Of a stretch of 9,593 nt of DNA, positions 1 through 7,047 are shown piece after piece. Position 1 is the first letter of the stretch. The number at the start of each line of letters is the position of its first letter. The stretch is from Lachnospiraceae bacterium (GTDB taxonomy: Bacteria > Bacillota > Clostridia > Lachnospirales > Lachnospiraceae): positions 1 to 9,593 of the forward strand of contig JAFOYD010000154.1 of NCBI GenBank assembly GCA_017391545.1, in the 5' to 3' direction. The notes beneath the pieces are model-generated. The model saw only the letters and a program-made list of their open reading frames with translations, was not told the DNA's origin and ran no database searches. The position numbers and the translations under genes were made by a program.

Positions 1-712
1 AGACAAGTCCATTCAAAGTCATTTGTCTGTACTCCATGCATTCAGACAGCGCATTGACAAAACAGTTCAGATCCGCCATGTTCCGAATAACGCTTACCCC
101 ATTTTGTGCTTCAAGCCATCGGTTCCCGGAGGAATGTCTGAGCAGTCTGCTGTCAATGCAGGCCAGCTTTCTTCCCTGCCGGATGCCATATCTTGCAGTA
201 TGCATCGTACCGCCGTCATACTCAGACTCAATCACGATCACTGCGTCGCTGATTCCGCTCTGCAGTCTGTCTCTCTGAATGTACTGATATCTCTGGATTG
301 GTGAACTGACCGGGTATTCACTGACAAGACAGCCGCCAGCTGATAACAGCTCTCTGGCAAGCAATGCATTTGACCGTGGCACGACCTGCTCCAATCCGCA
401 GGGGAGCACTGCCACGCAGATTCCTCCTGCTGACAGCGCTCCCTGCAGTGCATAGGTGTCACAGCCAAGAGCAAGCCCATTCACCACATTGATGCCACGC
501 TTTCCAAGCGCATGTCCGACCTGATAAGCAAGCGAAGCTCCACTGTCCGATACATGTCTGCTGCCAATTACTGCGATATTGGTGCACCTGTTGATAATGT
601 CAATATTTCCTTTATAATAAAGAGTTCCAGGTGCTGACGGAATCGCACGCAAGCGCTTCGGATATGGATCCTCTGAAATTTCAATCTGAGTACAGTTATC
701 GATCAATCTCAT
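1..712 (-). CDS. DprA/Smf-family (SLOG fold) protein, atypical, partial
   Basis: A reading frame stays open for 237 codons from ATG at 712-710 and leaves the window at its left edge, so the C-terminus is missing. The protein shows the Rossmann-like core of DprA/Smf proteins: YPKRLRAIPSAPGTLYYKG near residues 17-35, AVIGSR at 47-52, NGLALGCDTYALQGAL at 78-93, LPCGLEQVVPRSN at 103-115, LVSEYPV at 129-135 and DAVIVIESE at 156-164. Family members bind single-stranded DNA and load RecA during transformation. This one is atypical. The usual N-terminal domain is reduced to about 16 residues, the conserved FPxRNR is IQRDR (145-149), and SGSLxTA is DGGTMHTA (166-173). Its start overlaps the end of the HTH-Uma2 gene by 17 bp. 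A TGA lies in frame just upstream, so the start can only be this ATG or the adjacent GTG, and translation is probably coupled. The SLOG fold is clear; a role in competence is not. It may be a second DprA-like paralogue serving the nuclease. Confidence 0.85.
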   Translation of the reverse strand, partial: MRLIDNCTQIEISEDPYPKRLRAIPSAPGTLYYKGNIDIINRCTNIAVIGSRHVSDSGASLAYQVGHALGKRGINVVNGLALGCDTYALQGALSAGGICVAVLPCGLEQVVPRSNALLARELLSAGGCLVSEYPVSSPIQRYQYIQRDRLQSGISDAVIVIESEYDGGTMHTARYGIRQGRKLACIDSRLLRHSSGNRWLEAQNGVSVIRNMADLNCFVNALSECMEYRQMTLNGLV

Positions 713-1475
713 CACACCACTTCAAAATATGGTCAAACCTGATTTCCAGCTTTCCTTCATAAATATTGACCGGGACAGGTTTTGTCATGTCATGAATCTG
801 CGCATAAATGTCTCCCTCAAAGAAAAATACAATCAACTGCTTTTTGTACGGATCAAGAATCCAGTACTCCCGCACACCGGCATTCTCGTATTTTTCAAGC
901 TTTTTGAAATAATCCTTGCGCCTTGTCGATGGTGAGATTACTTCAAGTACAAAATCAGGTGCCCCGAAAACCTTACCGTCCACAATCTTTTCCTCATTGC
1001 ATAAGATCAGAACATCCGGCTGCACCATCGTTTTGTTGTCACAGTCAAGCTGCACATCCACCGGAGAAATTGCAGGTCTGCATTTGCCGTTGTTGTCCAT
1101 GATATAATTTGCGATCTGCCTATGGACCTCCCCTGCAATCGTCTGGTGGTTAAATCTTGGTGCTGCCATATAGTAAATGACACCGTCGATCAGCTCCACC
1201 CGGATCTCATCCGGTATGGCAAGATAATCCTCCACCGTATATTCGCCCTGTTTCTTCTCATGCGTGCTTCCATAAGAAAACGCCGCACTGTCATTCAAAA
1301 GATGCCTGTCATCCAAAATCTCTGCAAGTGCCTGCAGTGTAGAATATCTGGGATGCTCCGTCTCTCCCGAAAAAATCTTCTGAACAGTGCCAAGCGGCAC
1401 CCCTGACAGCTCCGAAAGCTGTGCATAGCTTAATCCCTTCTCCTGCTTTTTCCGTTTCATTTCCTCTACAGTCAT
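696..1475 (-). CDS. HTH domain-Uma2 family nuclease fusion
   Basis: This 259-aa protein joins two domains. Residues 1-57 form a Cro/C1-type helix-turn-helix (YAQLSELSGVPLGTVQKIFSG at about 17-37, then STLQALAEIL). Residues 78-250 match the Uma2 (DUF820) fold, a restriction endonuclease-like family. Uma2 signatures seen are VELIDG (E94), QPDVLIL (D154), and LEVISPSTRRKDYFKKLEKY (E178, S181, K187-K192), followed by YWILDP at 204-209. These acidic residues and the lysine fit a PD-(D/E)XK-type active site, so the nuclease looks intact. The linker at 58-77 is polar and probably flexible. The start is an ATG 7 nt after AAAGGAGG. Its own promoter and a set of 11-bp repeats lie directly upstream, so autoregulation through the HTH is likely. 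The 3' end overlaps the DprA-like gene, which suggests a two-gene unit. The biological role of Uma2 proteins is poorly known, so nuclease activity is inferred from family. Confidence 0.88.
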   Translation of the reverse strand: MTVEEMKRKKQEKGLSYAQLSELSGVPLGTVQKIFSGETEHPRYSTLQALAEILDDRHLLNDSAAFSYGSTHEKKQGEYTVEDYLAIPDEIRVELIDGVIYYMAAPRFNHQTIAGEVHRQIANYIMDNNGKCRPAISPVDVQLDCDNKTMVQPDVLILCNEEKIVDGKVFGAPDFVLEVISPSTRRKDYFKKLEKYENAGVREYWILDPYKKQLIVFFFEGDIYAQIHDMTKPVPVNIYEGKLEIRFDHILKWCDEIDR

Positions 1476-1495
1476 AGATATCCCTCCTTTTTAAT

Positions 1496-1524
1496 AGAAT
1501 ACCCGTTTTACATCCGTATGTCAA
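1496..1524 (-). promoter_or_regulatory. Promoter of the HTH-Uma2/DprA-like unit
   Basis: On the minus strand a consensus -35 box TTGACA (1524-1519) is separated by exactly 17 bp from TATTCT (1501-1496), which matches the -10 consensus at four positions. The ribosome binding site and start codon follow within about 20 bp, so the 5' leader is very short. The promoter is interleaved with 11-bp direct repeats, which implies repression by a protein bound over the -35 box and spacer. Confidence 0.75.
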
Positions 1525-1557
1525 CCGTATTTTAACCGTTTTATTTCCATTTTACAT
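1503..1557. repeat. Five 11-bp direct repeats over a promoter (iteron-like operator)
   Basis: On the plus strand the tetranucleotide CCGT occurs at 1503, 1514, 1525 and 1536, and CCAT at 1547, all exactly 11 bp apart. The units are CCGTTTTACAT, CCGTATGTCAA, CCGTATTTTAA, CCGTTTTATTT and CCATTTTACAT; the first and last differ at a single base. A spacing of about one helical turn places every unit on the same DNA face, as expected for cooperative binding. The array covers the -35 box and spacer of the HTH-Uma2 promoter and extends upstream, so the encoded HTH domain is the obvious candidate ligand (inference). Confidence 0.7.
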
Positions 1558-1574
1558 GAACTCGTGTGCATTAC

Positions 1575-1604
1575 AAAAAAAGACGCAAAGTTGAACTCTG
1601 CGCC
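1575..1604 (-). terminator. Rho-independent terminator of the aspS-gatCAB operon
   Basis: In the minus-strand transcript GGCGCAGAG (1604-1596), loop UUCAA and CUUUGCGUC (1590-1582) form a 9-bp stem with two G-U pairs, followed by seven U (1581-1575). It lies about 20 nt after the gatB stop codon and before the promoter of the next unit, so it separates the two operons. Confidence 0.85.
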
Positions 1605-1625
1605 TTTCAGTAATCAATTATTAAT

Positions 1626-3059
1626 CTATAATAATCCTTTTAAGATCTGGTTGACCATACCAGGGTCAGCCTTGCCCTTCATGGCTTTCATAGTCTGTCC
1701 TACAAGGAAGCCGATTGCCTTTTCCTTGCCGTTGTGGTAGTCCTCTACTGACTGCGGATTTGCCGCAATGACATCCTCAATCGTCTTTCGGAGTGCTCCC
1801 TCATCATTGACCGTCTTTAAGCCCTTTTCCTCAACGTACTTTTCAGGATCGATGTCTTTATCAAACAGAACTTCGAAGACTTCCTTTGCGACAGAGGAAT
1901 TGATTGCCTTGCTGTCGACCAGACCAATCAGCTTGGCAAGATTTTCAGGGGAAAAGCGGATGTCCTCAGGATCCATGTTCTTTTCCTTTAATAATCGAAG
2001 GGTCTCACCCATCAGCCAGTTCGAAACCTTTTTGGGCTGACCGCAGATTGCTACAGTCTCCTCAAATAAGTCTGCCATATGCTTTGTGTCTGTTATGATG
2101 CCGATATCATATTCTGGAATATCGTACTCTTCCTTGTAACGTGCCATCTTTTCCTCGCGAAACTCCGGCTGTCTGCTCTTGATCTCCGCTAACCACTCGT
2201 CGCTGATATAGACGGGAACGAGGTCCGGATCAGGGAAATATCTGTAGTCCTGTGCATCCTCCTTGGAACGCATCGCATAGGAATATTCCTTTGTGTCATC
2301 CCAACGTCTTGTCTCCTGGATGACCTGCTGTCCTGATTCCAGTAAATCAATCTGACGCTCACGCTCGTTCTCGATTGCCCTTGTGATTGCCCGGAAGGAG
2401 TTGAGGTTCTTCATCTCTGTACGGGTACCAAATTCTTTTGCACCCACTTCTCTGACAGAGAGATTTACGTCTGCACGCATAGAGCCTTCGTTAAGCTTAC
2501 AGTCTGATGCACCGAGATACTGTACCGTCATGCGGAGCTTTTCAAGGTAGGCAATGACCTCCTCGGCACTTCTCATATCCGGCTCCGAAACAATTTCGAT
2601 CAAAGGCACACCGGAACGGTTATAGTCCACAAGAGAGCAATCCTCCCAGTCATCATGAATCAGCTTTCCGGCATCCTCTTCCATGTGAATTTCATGAATT
2701 CCGACAGACTTTTTGCCATCAGCAGTCTCAATATCCACATGACCGTTTCTACAGATTGGCAGATAGAGCTGGCTAATCTGATAATTTTGCGGGTTATCCG
2801 GATAAAAATAGTTCTTTCTGTCAAACTTACAGTACTGTGTAATCTCACAGTTCGTGGCAAGTCCGACCGCCACTGCGTAATTGACCACCTGTTTATTCAG
2901 GACAGGCAGCGAACCGGGCATACCTGTACATACAGGGCAGGTATGGGTATTGGGCGCTCCGCCGAATGCGGTGGAACATCCACAGAAGATTTTCGTCTTG
3001 GTCGCCAGTTCCACATGAACCTCAAGACCTATGACTGTTTCATATTGCTTTGCCATCAT
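1626..3059 (-). CDS. gatB: Asp-tRNA(Asn)/Glu-tRNA(Gln) amidotransferase subunit B
   Basis: GatB activates misacylated Asp-tRNA(Asn) or Glu-tRNA(Gln) with ATP, and the GatA subunit supplies ammonia for amidation. The 477-aa product has the normal family length. It opens with the signature YETVIGLEVHVEL, including the metal-site Glu and His. A four-cysteine zinc site follows at C26, C28, C41 and C44 (FCGCS...TCPVC). The kinase core shows KFDRKNYFYPDNPQNYQISQ, MEEDAGKL, DYNRSGVPLIEIVSEPD, MRADVNLS and GTRTEMKNLNS. The C-terminal half carries the tRNA-binding helical and YqeY-like tail (IGFLVGQTMKAMKGKADPG). I place the start at 3059 rather than at an ATG 9 nt upstream, because the SD (GGAAAGGA) touches that upstream ATG but is 8 nt from this one; ATG 3056 is also possible. 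It is the last gene of the operon, 15 nt after gatA and just before a terminator. Confidence 0.97.
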   Translation of the reverse strand: MMAKQYETVIGLEVHVELATKTKIFCGCSTAFGGAPNTHTCPVCTGMPGSLPVLNKQVVNYAVAVGLATNCEITQYCKFDRKNYFYPDNPQNYQISQLYLPICRNGHVDIETADGKKSVGIHEIHMEEDAGKLIHDDWEDCSLVDYNRSGVPLIEIVSEPDMRSAEEVIAYLEKLRMTVQYLGASDCKLNEGSMRADVNLSVREVGAKEFGTRTEMKNLNSFRAITRAIENERERQIDLLESGQQVIQETRRWDDTKEYSYAMRSKEDAQDYRYFPDPDLVPVYISDEWLAEIKSRQPEFREEKMARYKEEYDIPEYDIGIITDTKHMADLFEETVAICGQPKKVSNWLMGETLRLLKEKNMDPEDIRFSPENLAKLIGLVDSKAINSSVAKEVFEVLFDKDIDPEKYVEEKGLKTVNDEGALRKTIEDVIAANPQSVEDYHNGKEKAIGFLVGQTMKAMKGKADPGMVNQILKGLL

Positions 3060-3074
3060 TTCACCCATCCTTTC

Positions 3075-4529
3075 CTAATCTTCTATCCGAAAATCACCGC
3101 GGATTTTCTCATAAGTGTATGCCGCCTGAATCAGCTTCTTTTCATTGAAACTGTCTGCAATCAGCTGCAAACCGATTGGCAGTCCCTTGGAATCCTTTCC
3201 ACATGGAATCGAGATTCCCGGAAGTCCTGCAAGGTTCACAGAGATTGTATAGATATCGCCAAGATACATCTTTAAAGGATCGGATAAGCTCTCTCCGAGC
3301 TTTGGCGCTGTTGTCGGTGCTACCGGTCCCAAAATCATATCATACTTTGCAAATGCCTCATCAAAGGCTTTCTTGATCATTGCTTTTACTTTGAGAGCTT
3401 TCAGATAATACGCATCATAATATCCCGAGCTGAGAACGAAGGAACCGAGCATGATTCTGCGCTTTACCTCCGGTCCGAAGCCCTCGGAACGCGTCTTTTT
3501 GTACATATTGTGAAGTCCCTCGTATCCTTGTGTGCGGTATCCGTATTTGATACCGTCAAAACGTTCCAGATTGGAGCTTGCCTCTGCTGCCGCAATCGTG
3601 TAATACGTTGGAATTGCATACTCAACAAGGCTTAAATCAAATTCTTCGACGATTGCGCCCTTCTCCTCAAGCGCCTTTGCCGCCGCAAGTACTCCTGCCT
3701 TTACCTCCGGGTCGAGTCCCTCACCGAAATAGTCTCTTGGGATACCAATCTTCATGCCCTTCACATCCTCGACGAGTGCTGAAGTAAAGTCGGTGTCCTC
3801 TCTTTTCACAGAAGTGGAATCCTTTGTGTCATGTGATGCGATGATTTCCATGACTGTTGCACAGTCTGTGACATCCTTTGTGAGCGGTCCGATCTGGTCA
3901 AGCGAAGAACCATATGCGACTAGTCCATAACGGGATACCGTTCCATAGGTCGGCTTTAATCCGACAACGCCGCAGAACGATGCCGGCTGTCTGATGGAAC
4001 CGCCTGTATCAGAGCCAAGTGCGAAGAAACATTCCTGCGCTGCCACTGCTGCTGCGGAGCCGCCTGAAGAACCGCCCGGCACATGCTCTGTATTCCATGG
4101 ATTTCTGGTCACACCATATGCAGAAGTCTCTGTGGTAGAACCCATCGCGAACTCATCCATGTTGGTCTTTCCGATGATTACGGCACCTGCCTTCTCCAGA
4201 TTTAAGACAGCTTCCGCTGAAAACGTCGGGATAAAGTTTCCAAGTATCTTTGAGGAACAGGTCGTAAGCATTCCCTCTGTGCACATATTATCCTTGATTG
4301 CGACCGGTACTCCGGCAAGGGGACCCGTGAGCGTTCCCTGTTCGATCTTTTCCTGAGCCTCTTTTGCTGCTTTTAAAGCCGCATCCTTATCAATCGTAAC
4401 GTATGCATTGATGTCCGTTTCCTTCGCATCAATCCTTGCAAGCACTGCCTCCATCGCTTCGACAGCAGTCACCTTGCCCTCTTTTATGGCTGTGGCAAGC
4501 TCCACAGCACTGTATGATAATATATCCAT
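3075..4529 (-). CDS. gatA: Asp-tRNA(Asn)/Glu-tRNA(Gln) amidotransferase subunit A
   Basis: GatA is the glutaminase subunit of GatCAB: it releases ammonia from glutamine and channels it to GatB. The 484-aa product carries the amidase signature GGSSGGSAAAVAAQ followed by GSDTGGSIRQPASFCGVVGLKPTYG. From the start chosen here, the Ser-cisSer-Lys triad falls at K79 (VAIKDN), S154 (GGSSGG) and S178 (DTGGSIR). As I recall, these are the residue numbers of Staphylococcus aureus GatA. That agreement supports ATG 4529 over the ATG at 4541, whose SD (AAGGA) directly touches the codon; the spacing to 4529 is a somewhat long 12 nt. Substrate-pocket and C-terminal features (LGPVAPTTAPKLGE, NLAGLPGISIPCG, GLPIGLQLIAD) are intact. 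It lies 17 nt after gatC and 15 nt before gatB, so the three genes are cotranscribed. Confidence 0.97.
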   Translation of the reverse strand: MDILSYSAVELATAIKEGKVTAVEAMEAVLARIDAKETDINAYVTIDKDAALKAAKEAQEKIEQGTLTGPLAGVPVAIKDNMCTEGMLTTCSSKILGNFIPTFSAEAVLNLEKAGAVIIGKTNMDEFAMGSTTETSAYGVTRNPWNTEHVPGGSSGGSAAAVAAQECFFALGSDTGGSIRQPASFCGVVGLKPTYGTVSRYGLVAYGSSLDQIGPLTKDVTDCATVMEIIASHDTKDSTSVKREDTDFTSALVEDVKGMKIGIPRDYFGEGLDPEVKAGVLAAAKALEEKGAIVEEFDLSLVEYAIPTYYTIAAAEASSNLERFDGIKYGYRTQGYEGLHNMYKKTRSEGFGPEVKRRIMLGSFVLSSGYYDAYYLKALKVKAMIKKAFDEAFAKYDMILGPVAPTTAPKLGESLSDPLKMYLGDIYTISVNLAGLPGISIPCGKDSKGLPIGLQLIADSFNEKKLIQAAYTYEKIRGDFRIED

Positions 4530-4546
4530 TGCTATAATCATTCCTT

Positions 4547-4840
4547 TCAGTCAAAGGTCTTTGGCACCATGAACATATTGTCCTTTTCACCCGGTGCATT
4601 CCTTAAGGTCTTTTCACTTTCGTCACCATTCGTCACAACATCCTCGCGGAATACATTCTGCACCGGAAATACATGTGACATCGGCTCGATGCCTGTCGTG
4701 TCAAGCTCGCCGAGCTTATCAATATAATCAAGCATACTTCCCATATCCTTTTTTGCCTGCTCCTTCTCCTCATCAGAAAGCTCAAGCTTGGCAAGAATGC
4801 CTACATATTCAATTGTCTCATCCGAAATTATATTTGCCAT
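4547..4840 (-). CDS. gatC: Asp-tRNA(Asn)/Glu-tRNA(Gln) amidotransferase subunit C
   Basis: GatC is a small scaffold that wraps around GatA and GatB and stabilises the heterotrimer. The 97-aa product has the family pattern: ETIEYVGILAKLELSDEEKEQAKKDMGSMLDYIDKLGELDTTGIEPMSHVFPVQNVFREDVV, then a short tail ending NAPGEKDNMFMVPKTF. The ATG at 4840 is preferred to an upstream TTG at 4849: AAGGG is 9 nt before the ATG but abuts the TTG. The gene begins 22 nt after aspS and ends 17 nt before gatA. Confidence 0.96.
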   Translation of the reverse strand: MANIISDETIEYVGILAKLELSDEEKEQAKKDMGSMLDYIDKLGELDTTGIEPMSHVFPVQNVFREDVVTNGDESEKTLRNAPGEKDNMFMVPKTFD

Positions 4841-4862
4841 CTTTGTCAACCCTTTTCGTTTT

Positions 4863-6599
4863 CTAATCTCTCACCTTGATATGAACCTCACGAAGCTGCT
4901 GCTCGGTCACATCATTTGGTGCACCGCACATTAAGTCCTGTGCATTTCCGTTCATCGGGAATGCGATGACTTCACGAATATTTTCCTCGTTGCGAAGCAG
5001 CATGATCATGCGGTCAACACCCGGTGCCATACCTGCGTGTGGTGGTGCTCCAAACTGGAATGCCTGATAGAGCGCTCCGAACTTCGACTTCAAGGTCTCC
5101 TCATCATAGCCTGCAAGCTCAAATGCCTTTACCATAATCTCCATGTCATGGTTTCTGACTGCTCCACTGGAAAGCTCAATACCGTTGCAGACTATATCAT
5201 ACTGATATGCAAGAATGTCTAACGGGTTTTCGTTGTTCAGTGCCTCAAGTCCACCCTGTGGCATTGAGAATGGATTGTGTGTGAATCCAAGCTTCTTGGT
5301 TTCGGGATCAAGCTCATACATCGGGAAATCGTTCACATAGCAGAAACGGTATGCATTTTTCTCGCACAGGTCAAGTTTATTGCCAAGCTCGATACGAAGC
5401 TGTCCTGCATAATAGTTTGCACGCTCTTCCTTATCTGCGATAAAGAAAATGGTATCGCCCGGCTCTAAGCCTGCGATGGTTGCAAGTTCTGCTTTTAATT
5501 CCTGTGGAATGAACTTATCGATTGGTCCTTTGTAGCTTCTGTCCTCAGCTACCTCAAGGTAACCAAGTCCACCCATTCCCATGTCGGTTGCAAATTTTAA
5601 CAGCTTCTCATGGAAGCCCTTTGACATATCTGCATGTAACTTGATAGCACGTACTGTCCTGCCGACAAATGGCTTGAAGGTACACTTCTGGAAGAAGTCT
5701 GTCACATCGATAATGCGAAGCGGATTTCTGAGATCCGGCTTATCGGTGCCAAACTCAAGCATTGCCTGCTTGTAGCTGATAATCGGATAAGGTGCCTTCG
5801 TTACTGTATATCCTTCCGGTGCAAATTTTTCAAATGTTGCTGAAAGGACTTCCTCACCAACTTTAAATACATCCTCCTGTGTGGCAAAACTCATTTCAAA
5901 GTCAAGCTGATAGAACTCTCCCGGAGAGCGGTCTGCACGCGCATCCTCGTCGCGGAAGCAGGGTGCGATCTGGAAGTATTTGTCAAATCCTGATACCATC
6001 AGAAGCTGCTTATACTGCTGTGGTGCCTGTGGAAGCGCATAAAATTTACCTTTATATTTTCTTGATGGAACAATATAGTCACGCGCGCCCTCTGGAGAGG
6101 ATGCACACAGAATCGGTGTCTGAATCTCCAAAAATCCCATCTCTGTCATCTTTTGTCTCAAAAAGCTGATGACCTGTGAGCGGAAAATGATGTTGTCCTT
6201 GACCTTTGCATTTCTCAGATCGAGATAGCGGTATTTTAATCTGACATCTTCCCTTGTCTCCTTTGATGTCATGATTTCGAATGGAAGCTGGTGGTAAACC
6301 TTTCCAAGCACGGTCACCTTCTTTGCCTCAAGCTCAATGGTTCCTGTCGGAATCTTGGGATTGTATGTCTCCTCATCTCTTTTCTCAACAGGTCCCTCGA
6401 TCGATACGCACATCTCTTTCGTAATGCCATCCAAGAGGGTCGTGTCTCTCATAACAACCTGTAATACACCATACATATCGCGCAGATCAATGAATGATAC
6501 GCCGCCATGGTCACGGATGTTCTCTACCCATCCTGCCACCTGCAGGGTCTGTCCGATATGCTGTTCGCCAATTTCTTTGATTGTAATGTCTCTGTACAT
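4863..6599 (-). CDS. aspS: Aspartyl-tRNA synthetase, probably non-discriminating
   Basis: AspRS attaches aspartate to tRNA. This 578-aa class IIb enzyme has a full bacterial layout: an N-terminal OB-fold anticodon-binding domain (1-105), catalytic motifs with YRYLDLRN (124-130), SPEGARDYIVPSR (168-180), LPQAPQQYKQLLM (189-201) and motif 2 FRDEDARADRSPGEFYQLDFEMSF (215-238), an inserted GAD domain (about 290-420), and motif 3 GMAPGVDRMIMLL (523-535). The ATG at 6599 lies 7 nt after AGGAGG; the frame stays open upstream but only through the T-box leader. Being cotranscribed with gatCAB implies that it also charges tRNA(Asn) with aspartate, giving the amidation substrate. Residue H31 (IRDHGGVSF) is the kind of residue I recall being linked to relaxed tRNA(Asn) recognition in Pseudomonas AspRS, where discriminating enzymes have Leu. 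Whether this genome also has an asnS gene is not visible, so the relaxed specificity is inference. Confidence 0.96.
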   Translation of the reverse strand: MYRDITIKEIGEQHIGQTLQVAGWVENIRDHGGVSFIDLRDMYGVLQVVMRDTTLLDGITKEMCVSIEGPVEKRDEETYNPKIPTGTIELEAKKVTVLGKVYHQLPFEIMTSKETREDVRLKYRYLDLRNAKVKDNIIFRSQVISFLRQKMTEMGFLEIQTPILCASSPEGARDYIVPSRKYKGKFYALPQAPQQYKQLLMVSGFDKYFQIAPCFRDEDARADRSPGEFYQLDFEMSFATQEDVFKVGEEVLSATFEKFAPEGYTVTKAPYPIISYKQAMLEFGTDKPDLRNPLRIIDVTDFFQKCTFKPFVGRTVRAIKLHADMSKGFHEKLLKFATDMGMGGLGYLEVAEDRSYKGPIDKFIPQELKAELATIAGLEPGDTIFFIADKEERANYYAGQLRIELGNKLDLCEKNAYRFCYVNDFPMYELDPETKKLGFTHNPFSMPQGGLEALNNENPLDILAYQYDIVCNGIELSSGAVRNHDMEIMVKAFELAGYDEETLKSKFGALYQAFQFGAPPHAGMAPGVDRMIMLLRNEENIREVIAFPMNGNAQDLMCGAPNDVTEQQLREVHIKVRD

Positions 6600-6620
6600 T
6601 TCAAAACCTCCTAACAACGC

Positions 6621-6653
6621 AAAAATCCCGGAATACAAACTTGTATTCCGGGA
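6621..6653 (-). terminator. T-box intrinsic terminator before aspS
   Basis: In the transcript UCCCGGAAUACAA (6653-6641) has its exact reverse complement at 6638-6626, and five U follow (6625-6621). The innermost pairs must open to form the loop, leaving about 11-12 bp. It lies about 20 nt upstream of the aspS start codon and competes with the T-box antiterminator. Confidence 0.92.
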
Positions 6654-6929
6654 CGGATAATCTTGAAATATACCCGCGGTACCACCCGCATTGATAAAGC
6701 ACCTGCCCATACGCAGACTGCTCTATCCTCTCTTACGTTTAACGCACGTTCACGTACTACCCTAATGGGATATTTACGATATCTGTTCAGATAGTCTGCT
6801 CCGGAGTGTTCCCTTCGTCAGCTTCCACTGACAGCGCTCTCAGTCGGTGACGCCGTCTTCCTGTCGTTTTCCCTGGCAAGAGTCTCCTTCATGGCATTTC
6901 CATTTCATTGTATTTCCAGAATTCTATTC
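6621..6929 (-). promoter_or_regulatory. T-box riboswitch leader of aspS-gatCAB
   Basis: The leader RNA carries the T-box consensus GGGUGGUACCGCGGG (6687-6673); its UGGU bulge (6684-6681) would contact the NCCA end of uncharged tRNA. CGUCCC (6655-6650) can pair with the T-box to form the antiterminator, and overlaps the 5' arm of the terminator, so the two folds exclude each other. In Stem I, CGUCA (6852-6848) pairs with UGACG (6820-6816), capped by a CC-ACUGA/UCAGU-GG hairpin. Next come AAGGG, then AAC (6810-6808), then a conserved purine A and CUCC. This 5+3+1 geometry is the same as in the Bacillus glyQS specifier loop and makes AAC (Asn) the specifier. Shifted by one base the triplet is GAA (Glu). 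Uncharged tRNA should switch the whole operon on. The 5' limit is estimated from the promoter, and the lower part of Stem I was not fully folded. Confidence 0.93.
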
Positions 6930-6935
6930 TCTGGT

Positions 6936-6966
6936 ATTATAACCGTTTTTAGAATAGCACATGCAA
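6936..6966 (-). promoter_or_regulatory. Promoter of the aspS-gatCAB operon
   Basis: A perfect -10 box TATAAT (6941-6936 on the minus strand) stands about 250 nt upstream of the T-box motif. The best -35 candidate is TTGCAT (6966-6961) with a 19-bp spacer, longer than ideal. Transcription would begin near 6929, giving a leader of about 330 nt. The rest of the gene-free stretch between aspS and the next gene (6600-7047) is leader RNA plus about 80 bp of A/T-rich DNA with no recognisable element. Confidence 0.6.
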
Positions 6967-7047
6967 AAAAGCATTTCAAGAGTTTTTTGTTATTTTTTGC
7001 TCTACGCCGTAACAGTTCAGCCTTTGGGTACACAGAAAGATAACCTT

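Noticed and set aside
238..480. An 80-codon minus-strand frame inside the left-edge gene
   Set aside because: It is in another frame than the DprA-like protein, which shows clear motifs through the same bases.
1503..1557. CRISPR-like array
   Set aside because: Units are only 11 bp with no spacers of unique sequence and they sit on a promoter; an operator explains them better.
2655..3275. A 206-codon open frame on the plus strand
   Set aside because: It lies antisense to gatB and the end of gatA, both certain genes, and its translation shows no domain-like pattern.
6600..6710. A 37-residue N-terminal extension of AspS
   Set aside because: It would translate the T-box antiterminator and terminator; a strong AGGAGG precedes the ATG at 6599, and the protein aligns with the family from there.
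6961..6974. ATGC-AAAAAA-GCAT as a terminator for the CMD-like gene
   Set aside because: The arms are 4 bp with little GC and no following T run on the minus strand; it overlaps the probable aspS -35 box.
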